A model generated the notes under the pieces. The model searched no databases. It had not been told where the DNA came from and saw only the letters and a program-made list of their open reading frames with translations. DNA of 64,000 nucleotides, taken from the NCBI RefSeq assembly GCF_019048065.1, contig NZ_CP077291.1, positions 4,526,001 through 4,590,000 on the forward strand, given 5' to 3'. Below, in pieces: positions 37,954 through 47,864 of the stretch (position 1 is its first letter; each line of letters begins with the position of its first letter). A program made the position numbers and the translations under genes. The stretch comes from Citrobacter farmeri (GTDB lineage: Bacteria > Pseudomonadota > Gammaproteobacteria > Enterobacterales > Enterobacteriaceae).

Positions 37954-38796
37954 ATGCTCAGTTATCGCCACAGCTTCCACGCTGGCAACCACGCAGACGT
38001 CCTTAAACACACGGTTCAGAGCCTGATCATTGAGTCGCTCAAAGAGAAAGAGAAGCCGTTTCTCTATCTGGACACCCATGCAGGCGCGGGCCGTTATCAG
38101 CTGAGCAGCGAGCAGGCTGAACGCACCGGTGAATACCTGGAAGGTATCGCCCGCATCTGGCAGCAGGACGACCTGCCTGCTGAACTGGAGCCGTACATCG
38201 GTGTGGTTGAGCACTTCAACCGTAGCGGGCAACTACGTTACTACCCGGGTTCTCCGCTGATCGCCCGTCAGCTACTGCGCGCGCAGGACAGTCTGCACCT
38301 GACGGAGCTGCATCCGAGCGATTTCCCGCTGCTGCGGGGAGAATTCCAGAAAGATGAGCGTGCCCGCGTGGCCCGTGCCGACGGTTATCAGCAGTTGAAG
38401 GCGAAGCTGCCGCCGGTCTCCCGACGCGGTTTGATCCTCATTGACCCCCCTTACGAAATTAAATCGGACTACCAGGCCGTTGTCGCCGGAATCAACGAAG
38501 GCTATAAACGGTTTGCCACCGGGACATATGCTCTGTGGTATCCGGTCGTATTACGTCAGCAAATCAAGCGCATGGTGCACGATCTCGAAGCGACCGGCAT
38601 CCGTAAAATCCTGCAAATTGAGCTGGCGGTACGCCCGGACAGCGACCAGCGCGGCATGACCGCCTCGGGCATGATTGTGATCAATCCGCCGTGGAAGCTG
38701 GAAGCGCAAATGAGCACCGTGCTGCCATGGCTACACAGCAAGCTGGTGCCAGCAGGGACCGGGCATACCTCGGTAAACTGGATCGTGCCAGAGTAA
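37954..38796 (+). CDS. rlmJ: RlmJ, 23S rRNA (adenine-2030-N6) methyltransferase
   Basis: 280 residues, E. coli length, beginning MLSYRHSFHAGNHADVLKHT. The N6-adenine methyltransferase motif is LIDPPYEIK. It methylates A2030 of 23S rRNA. In E. coli it is needed for using extracellular DNA as nutrient. It is followed after 71 bp by gor, which has its own promoter-like sequence. Confidence 0.95.
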   Translation: MLSYRHSFHAGNHADVLKHTVQSLIIESLKEKEKPFLYLDTHAGAGRYQLSSEQAERTGEYLEGIARIWQQDDLPAELEPYIGVVEHFNRSGQLRYYPGSPLIARQLLRAQDSLHLTELHPSDFPLLRGEFQKDERARVARADGYQQLKAKLPPVSRRGLILIDPPYEIKSDYQAVVAGINEGYKRFATGTYALWYPVVLRQQIKRMVHDLEATGIRKILQIELAVRPDSDQRGMTASGMIVINPPWKLEAQMSTVLPWLHSKLVPAGTGHTSVNWIVPE

Positions 38797-38808
38797 TCGC
38801 AGTCATCG

Positions 38809-38837
38809 GTGAAACCTGCTGATTTCAGGTATACAAT
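38809..38837 (+). promoter_or_regulatory. Candidate gor promoter
   Basis: GTGAAA (38809-38814), 17 bp, TACAAT (38832-38837), about 31 bp before the gor start. The E. coli gene is under OxyR, but I do not see a clear OxyR site. Confidence 0.5.
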
Positions 38838-38867
38838 CGCGGCAATCAGAACGGAAGGATAAGACTC

Positions 38868-40220
38868 ATGAGCAAGCATTATGACTACATCGCCATCGGC
38901 GGTGGCAGCGGCGGTATCGCCTCGATTAACCGTGCAGCGATGTACGGCCAGAAGTGTGCGCTGATTGAAGCCAAAGAGCTGGGCGGCACCTGCGTTAACG
39001 TCGGTTGCGTCCCGAAAAAAGTGATGTGGCATGCTGCACAGATCCGTGAAGCGATCCACCTGTACGGCCCGGACTACGGGTTTGACACCACGATCAATAA
39101 ATTCAACTGGGATACGCTGATTGCCAGCCGTACCGCCTATATCGACCGCATTCACACCTCGTATGACAACGTGTTGGGTAAGAATAACGTTGACGTGATC
39201 AAAGGTTTTGCCCGCTTCATCGATGCCAAAACCATCGAGGTCAACGGTGAGACCCTGACCGCCGACCATATCCTGATCGCGACAGGGGGTCGTCCGAGCC
39301 ACCCGAGTATTCCGGGCGTGGAATACGGTATCGACTCCGACGGTTTCTTTGCGCTGCCGGCCCTGCCGGAGCGCGTCGCCGTCGTCGGTGCTGGTTATAT
39401 CGCCGTGGAGCTGGCGGGCGTGATTAACGGTCTGGGTGCCAAAACCCATCTGTTCGTGCGTAAACACGCGCCGCTGCGCAGCTTTGATCCGATGATCACC
39501 GAAACCCTGGTCGAAGTGATGAATGCCGAAGGACCGACGCTCCATACTCACGCGATCCCGAAAGCGGTGGTCAAAAACGCCGATGGTAGCCTGACGCTCG
39601 AACTGGAAGACGGTCGCAGCGAAACGGTAGATTGCCTGATTTGGGCGATTGGTCGCGAACCGGCCACCGATAACTTCAATCTGGCGGCAACGGGCGTAAA
39701 AACCAACGAGAAAGGATATATCGTCGTCGATAAATACCAGAACACCAGCGTGGACGGGATTTATGCCGTCGGGGATAACACCGGTGCCGTCGAGCTGACC
39801 CCGGTTGCCGTTGCGGCAGGCCGTCGTCTTTCCGAGCGTCTTTTTAACAACAAACCGGACGAGCATCTGGACTACAGCAACATCCCGACCGTGGTCTTCA
39901 GCCACCCGCCTATTGGCACCGTGGGTCTGACCGAACCGCAGGCGCGCGAGCAGTATGGCGACGACCAGGTGAAAGTGTATAAATCCTCGTTTACCGCGAT
40001 GTATACCGCAGTAACCTCGCACCGCCAGCCGTGCCGCATGAAGTTAGTTTGCGTTGGCCCGGAAGAGAAGATCGTCGGCATCCACGGCATCGGCTTTGGA
40101 ATGGACGAAATGTTGCAGGGCTTTGCGGTGGCGCTGAAAATGGGTGCGACCAAGAAAGACTTCGACAATACCGTCGCCATTCACCCGACGGCAGCGGAAG
40201 AGTTCGTGACCATGCGTTAA
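38868..40220 (+). CDS. gor: Gor, glutathione reductase
   Basis: 450 residues, nearly identical to the E. coli enzyme. FAD motif [10 protein letters not shown] (10-19), redox-active disulphide C42-VNVG-C47, the NADPH motif [14 protein letters not shown] and the C-terminal [11 protein letters not shown] holding the catalytic histidine. It keeps glutathione reduced using NADPH in the cytoplasm. Unlike in E. coli K-12, the next gene is yhjA, 48 bp away. Confidence 0.97.
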   Translation: MSKHYDYIAIGGGSGGIASINRAAMYGQKCALIEAKELGGTCVNVGCVPKKVMWHAAQIREAIHLYGPDYGFDTTINKFNWDTLIASRTAYIDRIHTSYDNVLGKNNVDVIKGFARFIDAKTIEVNGETLTADHILIATGGRPSHPSIPGVEYGIDSDGFFALPALPERVAVVGAGYIAVELAGVINGLGAKTHLFVRKHAPLRSFDPMITETLVEVMNAEGPTLHTHAIPKAVVKNADGSLTLELEDGRSETVDCLIWAIGREPATDNFNLAATGVKTNEKGYIVVDKYQNTSVDGIYAVGDNTGAVELTPVAVAAGRRLSERLFNNKPDEHLDYSNIPTVVFSHPPIGTVGLTEPQAREQYGDDQVKVYKSSFTAMYTAVTSHRQPCRMKLVCVGPEEKIVGIHGIGFGMDEMLQGFAVALKMGATKKDFDNTVAIHPTAAEEFVTMR

Positions 40221-40230
40221 GCATTTAAAA

Positions 40231-40260
40231 TGCCGGATAGGGCATCAGCACTATCCGGCA
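40231..40260. terminator. Hairpin between gor and yhjA
   Basis: TGCCGGATAG (40231-40240) and CTATCCGGCA (40251-40260): a perfect 10-bp stem with a 10-base loop, derived from a REP-like unit. No T-run follows. It separates two convergent genes. Confidence 0.6.
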
Positions 40261-40268
40261 CATCCTAA

Positions 40269-41663
40269 TCACTTACCCTGCATGTACGGTGTATACACCC
40301 CGGTCTGACTCTCAAGGAAAGCAACGATATCATCGATATCTTCCTGCGGGATCTCTTTACCCACCTGATAACGCAGCATCAGCTTAACCGCCCCATCCAG
40401 CGTCGGGACATCGCCGCGATGGAAATACGGTGCGGTGAGCGCAACGTTACGCAGACTCGGGACTTTCTGGCGTAATTTATCGCGCATTTCATTGGTCACG
40501 TTCATTCGACCAATATCAGCTGCGGTGATCTCACCAAAATTAAAGTCTTTCTTCAGACCCAGCGGTTCAAACGAACGCCCGCCCAGAATCATCCCGCCAT
40601 GGCAGGTGGCGCATTTATTGTCTTTAAACAATTGATAGCCATGCTTTTGCTTAGCCGTCAGTGCGTTTTCATCACCGCGCAGCCAGTTATCAAACGGAGA
40701 ATCCGGCGTAATCAACGTTTTCTCAAACTCGGCAATCGCATCGGTAATCGTGTCACCGCTGAATCCCTGCGGGTAAACCGCGAGGAACTGCTGTTTCAGG
40801 ATAGGATCCTTGTCGAGTTTACCGATGATTTCATCCCAGGATTTCGACGCCATTTCTATCGGGTTCAATGGCGGTCCCCCCGCCTGCGCCTGTAGCGTTG
40901 GCGCGCGGCCATCCCAGAACTGCTCCACGTTAAAGACCGAGTTGAAAACCGTTGGTGCGTTGATCGGCCCAATCGCACCGCCGACGCCAATCGATGTTTT
41001 CCGTCCATCCACGCCGCCCGCATTCAGGGCGTGGCAATGTGCACAAGAGATGGTGCTATCGCCGGACAAACGGGGATCGTGATACAGCGCAAAACCAAGC
41101 GCCACTTTTTGCGCATCGGTAGCTAAAGATTTCGGGATCGGCTGTACTGGCTCATTGCGATGCTGGCTCGCCGTGTCATTGCTGGCGTAATACTGCTCAC
41201 GCTGTTTCGCAATCCAGCCAAGAATCGCTTCCCGTTCTTCATCACTCACCTTTCCTGCCCAGTGCAGTGCGGTGTAGCGGGTTGGCGGCATAGTTTCATA
41301 CTGCATCACCCATTCAATCTTATTAAGATCGCTTTGCGAAACAGGTTCATCAGCCAGCAGTGCGGCGCGAACAGCTTCAAGATTGAAGGATTTATAACCC
41401 AGTTGAATATCGTAATTCATCAACTGTTTCGCGATGGGAAAGGAGGAATAAAACGGTAATTCTGCGGAAGGGGTATGACAATAATCGCATCCTTTCTCAC
41501 GTAAAAATCCCAGAACCTGATTATTATCTTCTCGCGTTGAGGCCTGAACGGAAGCAGCCTGACTGCGTTGTTTTTCGTGATACCAGACGTAACCGGATAA
41601 TCCTAAATAACAGATAACGATGCCTGCTATGGCAATCGCGGTAAGACGGGTAATGATTTTCAT
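40269..41663 (-). CDS. yhjA: YhjA (Ccp), tri-haem cytochrome c peroxidase
   Basis: 464 residues, as E. coli YhjA. An N-terminal uncleaved anchor (ITRLTAIAIAGIVICYLGLSG) is followed by three haem c sites: CDYCH (59-63), CAHCH (207-211) and CATCH (351-355). The last two lie in the two-domain bacterial peroxidase core; the first is the extra N-terminal haem domain that accepts electrons from quinol. It reduces hydrogen peroxide in the periplasm under low oxygen. The start MKIITRL at 41663 follows a ribosome-like GAGGG. A perfect FNR box lies upstream. Confidence 0.95.
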   Translation of the reverse strand: MKIITRLTAIAIAGIVICYLGLSGYVWYHEKQRSQAASVQASTREDNNQVLGFLREKGCDYCHTPSAELPFYSSFPIAKQLMNYDIQLGYKSFNLEAVRAALLADEPVSQSDLNKIEWVMQYETMPPTRYTALHWAGKVSDEEREAILGWIAKQREQYYASNDTASQHRNEPVQPIPKSLATDAQKVALGFALYHDPRLSGDSTISCAHCHALNAGGVDGRKTSIGVGGAIGPINAPTVFNSVFNVEQFWDGRAPTLQAQAGGPPLNPIEMASKSWDEIIGKLDKDPILKQQFLAVYPQGFSGDTITDAIAEFEKTLITPDSPFDNWLRGDENALTAKQKHGYQLFKDNKCATCHGGMILGGRSFEPLGLKKDFNFGEITAADIGRMNVTNEMRDKLRQKVPSLRNVALTAPYFHRGDVPTLDGAVKLMLRYQVGKEIPQEDIDDIVAFLESQTGVYTPYMQGK

Positions 41664-41765
41664 TATTTTACCCTCACGGTAGTGAGTTATTGTGACCCAG
41701 AAAATTGAGAAAAGCGGGCGTCCTTTATGGACTTTGCCATCATAGAAAATAAACAGGCGGCTAAC

Positions 41766-41779
41766 TTGATAAGTATCAA
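41766..41779. promoter_or_regulatory. FNR box upstream of yhjA
   Basis: TTGAT-AAGT-ATCAA, a perfect palindromic match to the FNR consensus, 103 bp before the yhjA start. E. coli yhjA is activated by FNR (and OxyR), which fits. Confidence 0.85.
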
Positions 41780-41962
41780 TCAATTACATGGGCGGCATCT
41801 ATCGATGAGATAGCTTTTCCCTATTAAGAGTAAGGTTTAACTCATTCACAACTCGTTGCAATCGAATGTTCCGAAAATAAGCCTTTTCATAAATTACGCT
41901 GGAAATAATTATTTCGAATTATCAGTGCGCTATATTGTTATTACATTAAAGGCTGGCGGCTT

Positions 41963-41984
41963 AAATGTGATCTACCGCACGCTT
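41963..41984. promoter_or_regulatory. CRP-like site upstream of treF
   Basis: AAATGTGATCT matches one half of the CRP consensus completely; the other half (ACCGCACGCTT) matches about six of eleven positions. It lies 94 bp before treF. Confidence 0.4.
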
Positions 41985-42017
41985 TGCACCCCGCACACCG
42001 AAGCGAATGTCTACGCT

Positions 42018-43727
<1,710 letters not shown>

Positions 43728-43730
43728 CGG

Positions 43731-45311
43731 CTAACGGATCACTTCGTAAATATCGCGCTGAATTTTCTGCCATTTTTTGTTATCCGCGCTGGGATCGGCG
43801 CGGTAACGCCGTTCCGCCTGTTCTGCATCATGCTGCTGTCGTGATACCACCGCTGGCACGGTGCAAAAACGCCGCAGCCAGGCCTTGCGTTGACCGTTCA
43901 ACGACGCGCCGTCAGACATGGCGTGGCCGAGCGTATTGATAAACCGGCGACAGGGTTTACTCTCATCCATCTGTGAGGGATAACGCAACAGCAGGTCGAG
44001 GACATCTGTGTTATCGCGGGAAAACGCCGTTTCGGTCCACGAGACCTGCCAGTTCATACCGCCCTGTAAGAAGAGCGCGGTGACCCGAGTGTCATTGCGA
44101 TCAATCGCCGCACGCATGTTAAACACGTCCCAGGTGATGCCCATCTGCGTCACCATTTCGCGTGCGGAAGGCAATTCGCGCTTGGGTTCCGCCTGAGTGA
44201 TCTTGATGTTCGGCGCGGGCGCGGGCGGCTGCGAACTCACTAACCACGCACCGCCGCCCAGGATGGCGATCACCATGAGCCCCACCGCCCCCCAGAGCAC
44301 ACCCGTGATCAGCTGCTCGCGTTCTTCTGCCGTACGCAGCGAACGCTTACGTGGCGGTTCAACAGATTCGCCGATCTCCTCTGCATCGCCTCCGGCCTGA
44401 CGGTCCTTTTTCCGTGCCTCCTCCCAAAACTGCGCCAGTTGCCCCTCTTCCACGATCATCAACGCTGCCGGGTTAATGCGGGCGCGTCCCTGCTCATAGG
44501 CCCGCTGGACGGGACGGACGATATGCTGAAACTGACAGGAGAGTAACGTTAGCTGTGCCGATGAAAGTGGCTCCCCGGCCAGCACCGTGTTACGCGCCTG
44601 CCGACAGTCATCGAGAAACACCCGCAGGGTCAGACGCGGTTCGACAAACAGGGTCAGCACGGACGCATCGTTAAAGATTCCGGAATAGTGGCGGGTAAAA
44701 CTCTTCTTATCGACAATCATCAGCGCCAGCTCGCTAAAACGCATGCCATTGAGCGGATCCTGGCGTTCACCCAGCTTAATCCAGCGTCTGAGCTTATCCG
44801 CGCCAAAATTGTCTTTAAGGTAATTATTGAGCTGTGTTTTATCCGGCCACATCTGTGAGATCAGTGCGGTCAGGGTCAGTTCGATCGCACGTAGCTGTCG
44901 CTCTGCGCGCATTTGCTGGCTGTGGTCTGCCTCTTCAATCTCTGTTTTAAAATTGAGTAACGGCTGATGATGGCGCAGTTGCTCCAGCGACCTGACCACG
45001 CGCAGAGCGGCAATCAGTTGGTTCTCACTGACCTCCTGCCCGCTGTCATATTGCGGTACGCACTGCTGAAGATGACGCAGTTGCAGCGTGAACTGACTCA
45101 GTTGCGCGTCGTTAAGGTGCAAACGCCGGGCGACCTGGCTCCAGCCGCCCAGATTAAGCCGGGCCTGATCCAGGTGTTCCAGAAACCAGCGCGGGTCTTT
45201 ACCGTCAGAGGCATGCACACCCAATAGCAGCAGGATCTCCACTGAAGCCTGGCGGATAATGCCCAGACAGTGCTCAAAGGTCGTGCGTGTGGTCAAAACG
45301 CTAATCGTCAT
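43731..45311 (-). CDS. Uncharacterised membrane protein, possibly the STY4199/HEPN-annotated family
   Basis: 526 residues. Residues 1-300 are helical and soluble, with many Leu and Gln. Residues 300-332 form a charged linker (DRQAGGDAEEIGESVEPPRKRS), followed by one membrane helix at about 336-358 (GVLWGAVGLMVIAILGGGAWL). After a short spacer, residues about 390-450 carry two units resembling ankyrin repeats (AAIDRNDTRVTALFLQGG and AFSRDNTDVLDLLLRYP). No signal peptide, so the large N-terminal part should be cytoplasmic. Position beside treF matches a Salmonella gene annotated in memory as STY4199-like with a HEPN domain; that link is uncertain, and I see no clean RX4-6H motif. Function unknown. 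Confidence 0.75.
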   Translation of the reverse strand: MTISVLTTRTTFEHCLGIIRQASVEILLLLGVHASDGKDPRWFLEHLDQARLNLGGWSQVARRLHLNDAQLSQFTLQLRHLQQCVPQYDSGQEVSENQLIAALRVVRSLEQLRHHQPLLNFKTEIEEADHSQQMRAERQLRAIELTLTALISQMWPDKTQLNNYLKDNFGADKLRRWIKLGERQDPLNGMRFSELALMIVDKKSFTRHYSGIFNDASVLTLFVEPRLTLRVFLDDCRQARNTVLAGEPLSSAQLTLLSCQFQHIVRPVQRAYEQGRARINPAALMIVEEGQLAQFWEEARKKDRQAGGDAEEIGESVEPPRKRSLRTAEEREQLITGVLWGAVGLMVIAILGGGAWLVSSQPPAPAPNIKITQAEPKRELPSAREMVTQMGITWDVFNMRAAIDRNDTRVTALFLQGGMNWQVSWTETAFSRDNTDVLDLLLRYPSQMDESKPCRRFINTLGHAMSDGASLNGQRKAWLRRFCTVPAVVSRQQHDAEQAERRYRADPSADNKKWQKIQRDIYEVIR

Positions 45312-45462
45312 TCTCTTCCTTCGCTAAAAGCACCCCATACGGAGGTCATTAATTTTGTTTTAGTTCTTTGTTTTAATTATTAGTTTTTATAGATATAACA
45401 AGTTCAATAATTATTACAGTGACCGCTACGTGAACATTGAGAAATATCTCAGGAGAGAGCCC

Positions 45463-46017
45463 GTGCCCATACTGAAAACAGCCCGTCTGACCTGTCGCCC
45501 GATCGACTCTGCCGATTGGCCCTTTTTTCTCGCTCTCCAGCAAAACCCGGACGTGATGCGCCATGTCGCCGACGCGCGAAGTGAAAGCGAGATTCGGGAA
45601 GCGTTCGATTCACGCTTACCCGCGTGGCATCCGGGTGACGCACACTGGCTGTGTCTGATCCTGTGCGATAACGAAACCCACGCCCCTCTCGGGGTGACGG
45701 GCTACATTCATCGTGCAGAAGCGTGCGCTGAGGTTGGGTTTCTGTTGGCACCTGACGCGCAGGGAAAGGGATACGGAACAGAATCGTTACGGGCCGTCTG
45801 TGATTACGCATTTACCCGTGGTGGTCTGCGCCGTCTGACCGCCTGCGTCACCGAAGGTAATCAGGCTTCCAGGCATCTGCTGGAGAAAGTGGGATTTGTA
45901 CTGGAAGGCACGCTCAGGGAGAGTTACTGGCTGCAACAGCGCTGGCATAATGACTGGCTGCTGGGGCTATTAAAACAGGACTATATTACGACCGCAGGAT
46001 CTCCGGTCGTAATATAA
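45463..46017 (+). CDS. GNAT N-acetyltransferase (RimJ/RimL-like)
   Basis: 184 residues starting at GTG 45463, directly after AGGAGAG; an earlier GTG (45430) lacks a ribosome site. The opening LKTARLTCRPIDSADWPFFLALQQNPDV (two stretches) and the acetyl-CoA loop LLAPDAQGKGYGTESLRAV, then NQASRHLLEKVGF, are typical of ribosomal-protein or small-molecule RimJ/RimL acetyltransferases. Its substrate is not predictable. It is divergent from the membrane-protein gene, with about 150 bp of AT-rich DNA between them. The last codons and the TAA lie inside a long palindrome shared with yhjB. Confidence 0.85.
   Translation: MPILKTARLTCRPIDSADWPFFLALQQNPDVMRHVADARSESEIREAFDSRLPAWHPGDAHWLCLILCDNETHAPLGVTGYIHRAEACAEVGFLLAPDAQGKGYGTESLRAVCDYAFTRGGLRRLTACVTEGNQASRHLLEKVGFVLEGTLRESYWLQQRWHNDWLLGLLKQDYITTAGSPVVI
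45982..46016. terminator. 13-bp palindrome overlapping the GNAT stop
   Basis: TATATTACGACCG (45982-45994) and CGGTCGTAATATA (46004-46016), 9-base loop, perfect. It covers the last codons of the acetyltransferase gene and the first two bases of its TAA, and lies 11 bp from the end of convergent yhjB. No T-run on either side. Confidence 0.65.
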
Positions 46018-46027
46018 TTACAGGTTA

Positions 46028-46627
46028 TTACGACTGAACCAACAGCATGGCCGCCTGGGTACGATTTTTCACATCCAGTCGGCGATAAAGTGATTCAAGA
46101 TGCGCCTTCACCGTTCCGGTGCTGATATTTAGTGCGCGGCCAATTTCCTTATTTGACTCACCTGACGCCAGCATTGCTAAAATCTCTCGTTGACGAGTGC
46201 TTAGCGTATTAATATCGCGGCATTCCGTGGGCGGCGTCGTTAACCATTCGCCGGGTAGCAACATCATCCCCATCGCGACGCTGTTGATCGCCAGCGCAAA
46301 TTTTTCCGGCTCAGAATCACGTGGAATAATGGCCAATACGTTATATTGCGCCAGTTCCTGCAACCCTTTTTTACCGCAGTCTGTCGCGATGATTAAGGTT
46401 TTGACGAGTGGGAACTGTTGCACCGTTTTTTGCAGAAGCCAACGGCAAAATTCGCCGTCAAGATCGCCATCCAGCATAAGCAGGGCTTCCGGGTTCTCTT
46501 CCAGTTTGTACCAGAGTTCATCGGCCTGACTGACACCCTGAATACTCACTCCTGGAATTCGCTGTTGTAAACTGATTTTCATTCCATGAATAAATATTGA
46601 CTGCCTGTCAAACATGATGATTTGCAT
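46028..46627 (-). CDS. yhjB: YhjB, LuxR/FixJ-type regulator
   Basis: 199 residues with an N-terminal receiver-like domain (MQIIMFDRQSIFIHGM..ALLMLDGDLDGEFC) and a C-terminal LuxR helix-turn-helix (LSTRQREILAMLASGESNKEIGRALNISTGTVKAHL, two stretches, about 138-175). The usual phospho-acceptor area is changed, so signalling may not use a histidine kinase. Start at 46627, preceded by GGAGAG. Targets unknown. No partner kinase nearby. Confidence 0.88.
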   Translation of the reverse strand: MQIIMFDRQSIFIHGMKISLQQRIPGVSIQGVSQADELWYKLEENPEALLMLDGDLDGEFCRWLLQKTVQQFPLVKTLIIATDCGKKGLQELAQYNVLAIIPRDSEPEKFALAINSVAMGMMLLPGEWLTTPPTECRDINTLSTRQREILAMLASGESNKEIGRALNISTGTVKAHLESLYRRLDVKNRTQAAMLLVQS

Positions 46628-46986
46628 TACTCTCTCCACCGTTTCCGATAATAATATTAAGGAGGGGAAGGGTATTACCCAACGGGTAAAATAAACATTC
46701 GCCATTTGGCGGAGGGTCATTCTACAGATATCGGGATGGGAGGAAAGTAAAAATAATAAATTTTTACAGCTGAAACACAAGAATTACATCCGGGTATAAA
46801 AAGCCGGTGACAAAATAAGGAATTCCTTATATTTAACCGTCTCTTAAATTTATTGAATATTAAATTAAAGAGAGAATAACGAACGCGCATGAAAAAGGAA
46901 ATTGTCACCTGCGCGGAATTATGTAACAGAATTAAAATTCGCATTTCATGTTCATTCAGCGAGCACAACGGCTCGCTGAATTCGGC
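46628..46986. other. Intergenic region between yhjB and the SDR gene
   Basis: 359 bp, very AT-rich except for the 3' hairpin of the SDR gene. It must hold the yhjB promoter. An 83-codon frame on the minus strand (46717-46968) overlaps the hairpin, has no family resemblance and is not called. Nothing else was recognised. Confidence 0.55.
46954..46981. terminator. Hairpin after the SDR gene
   Basis: ATTCAGCGAGC (46954-46964) and GCTCGCTGAAT (46971-46981), perfect 11-bp stem with a 6-base loop, 5 bp past the SDR stop on the minus strand. It lacks a T-run, so it may protect the 3' end instead of terminating by itself. Confidence 0.55.
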
Positions 46987-47745
46987 TTACAGGAACATCC
47001 CTCCAGAGACTTCAATACGCTGTGCCGTCATCCAGGCCAGTTCGTCGCTGAGTAACGCGGCAATCGCATCGCCAATATCATCGGGAAGACCGGCGCGCCC
47101 CAGCGCCGTTTGCGAAGCCACATACGCATTCAGCTCTTTATTATCCCGCAGGCGTCCACCGCCAAAATCGGTCTCAATAGCACCGGGCGCGATGGCATTG
47201 ACCGAGATCCCACGCGCGCCGAGTTCTTTCGCCTGGTAACGCGTCAGCACTTCCATCGCCCCTTTCATTGACGCGTAGGCGGCGTACCCCGGCAGAGCAA
47301 AACGCGCCAGCCCGGTTGAAACATTAAGAATACGCCCACCCTCGTTGATCAGCGGCAGCAGGTGCTGCGTCAGGAAAAACGGGCCTTTAAAGTGAATGCG
47401 CATCAGTTCGTCAAACATCTCTTCCGACGTGTCGGCAAAAGGCGCATATAAGCCGATCCCGGCATTGTTCACTAAATAATCGAACGTCTGCCGATTCCAG
47501 CGGGTTTGCAACTGTGTTTTCACTTCAGCGGCGAAAGCGACAAAGCCAGCAGTATCACCGACATTCAGTTGAATTGCTGCCGCTTTCCTGCCTTTTTGCT
47601 CAATTTCAGCGACAACATCCAGCGCTGCCTGCTGCTGGCTGTGATAGGTAAAGAGAATATCCGTTCCTTTGTCCGCCAGCTTAAGCGCGGCGTTTTTACC
47701 CAGTCCACGGCTCCCACCGGTCACCAATGCGATACGTTGCGTCAT
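46987..47745 (-). CDS. Short-chain dehydrogenase/reductase
   Basis: 252 residues of the classical SDR family: TGGSRGLG cofactor loop (9-16), VNNAG, the active-site serine in ILNVSTG and YASMK (catalytic Tyr and Lys), closing with IEVSGGMFL. Substrate unknown. ATG 47745 is preceded by AGGTTTCTT; a 21-codon upstream extension is ignored. It is divergent from the LysR gene yhjC with 119 bp between, the usual layout of a LysR regulator and its target. E. coli K-12 has no SDR here. Confidence 0.88.
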   Translation of the reverse strand: MTQRIALVTGGSRGLGKNAALKLADKGTDILFTYHSQQQAALDVVAEIEQKGRKAAAIQLNVGDTAGFVAFAAEVKTQLQTRWNRQTFDYLVNNAGIGLYAPFADTSEEMFDELMRIHFKGPFFLTQHLLPLINEGGRILNVSTGLARFALPGYAAYASMKGAMEVLTRYQAKELGARGISVNAIAPGAIETDFGGGRLRDNKELNAYVASQTALGRAGLPDDIGDAIAALLSDELAWMTAQRIEVSGGMFL

Positions 47746-47864
47746 AAGAAACCTCATTTCAGCTGTTGTGTTGATTGAGATAAAGCTTATTAGGTGATAG
47801 AAAAACAATAAATGTCGCTAATTGCGCATGACTGTTTCATCCGGAACAACAATAGGGTCATAGA

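Noticed and set aside
38556..40022. A 488-codon open frame on the minus strand opposite gor and the end of rlmJ
   Set aside because: It mirrors the codon pattern of gor, a certain gene, has no family resemblance and no ribosome site.
46717..46968. An 83-codon minus-strand frame in the yhjB-SDR gap
   Set aside because: Low-complexity AT-rich translation (many Phe, Ile, Leu), overlaps the SDR hairpin, no ribosome site.
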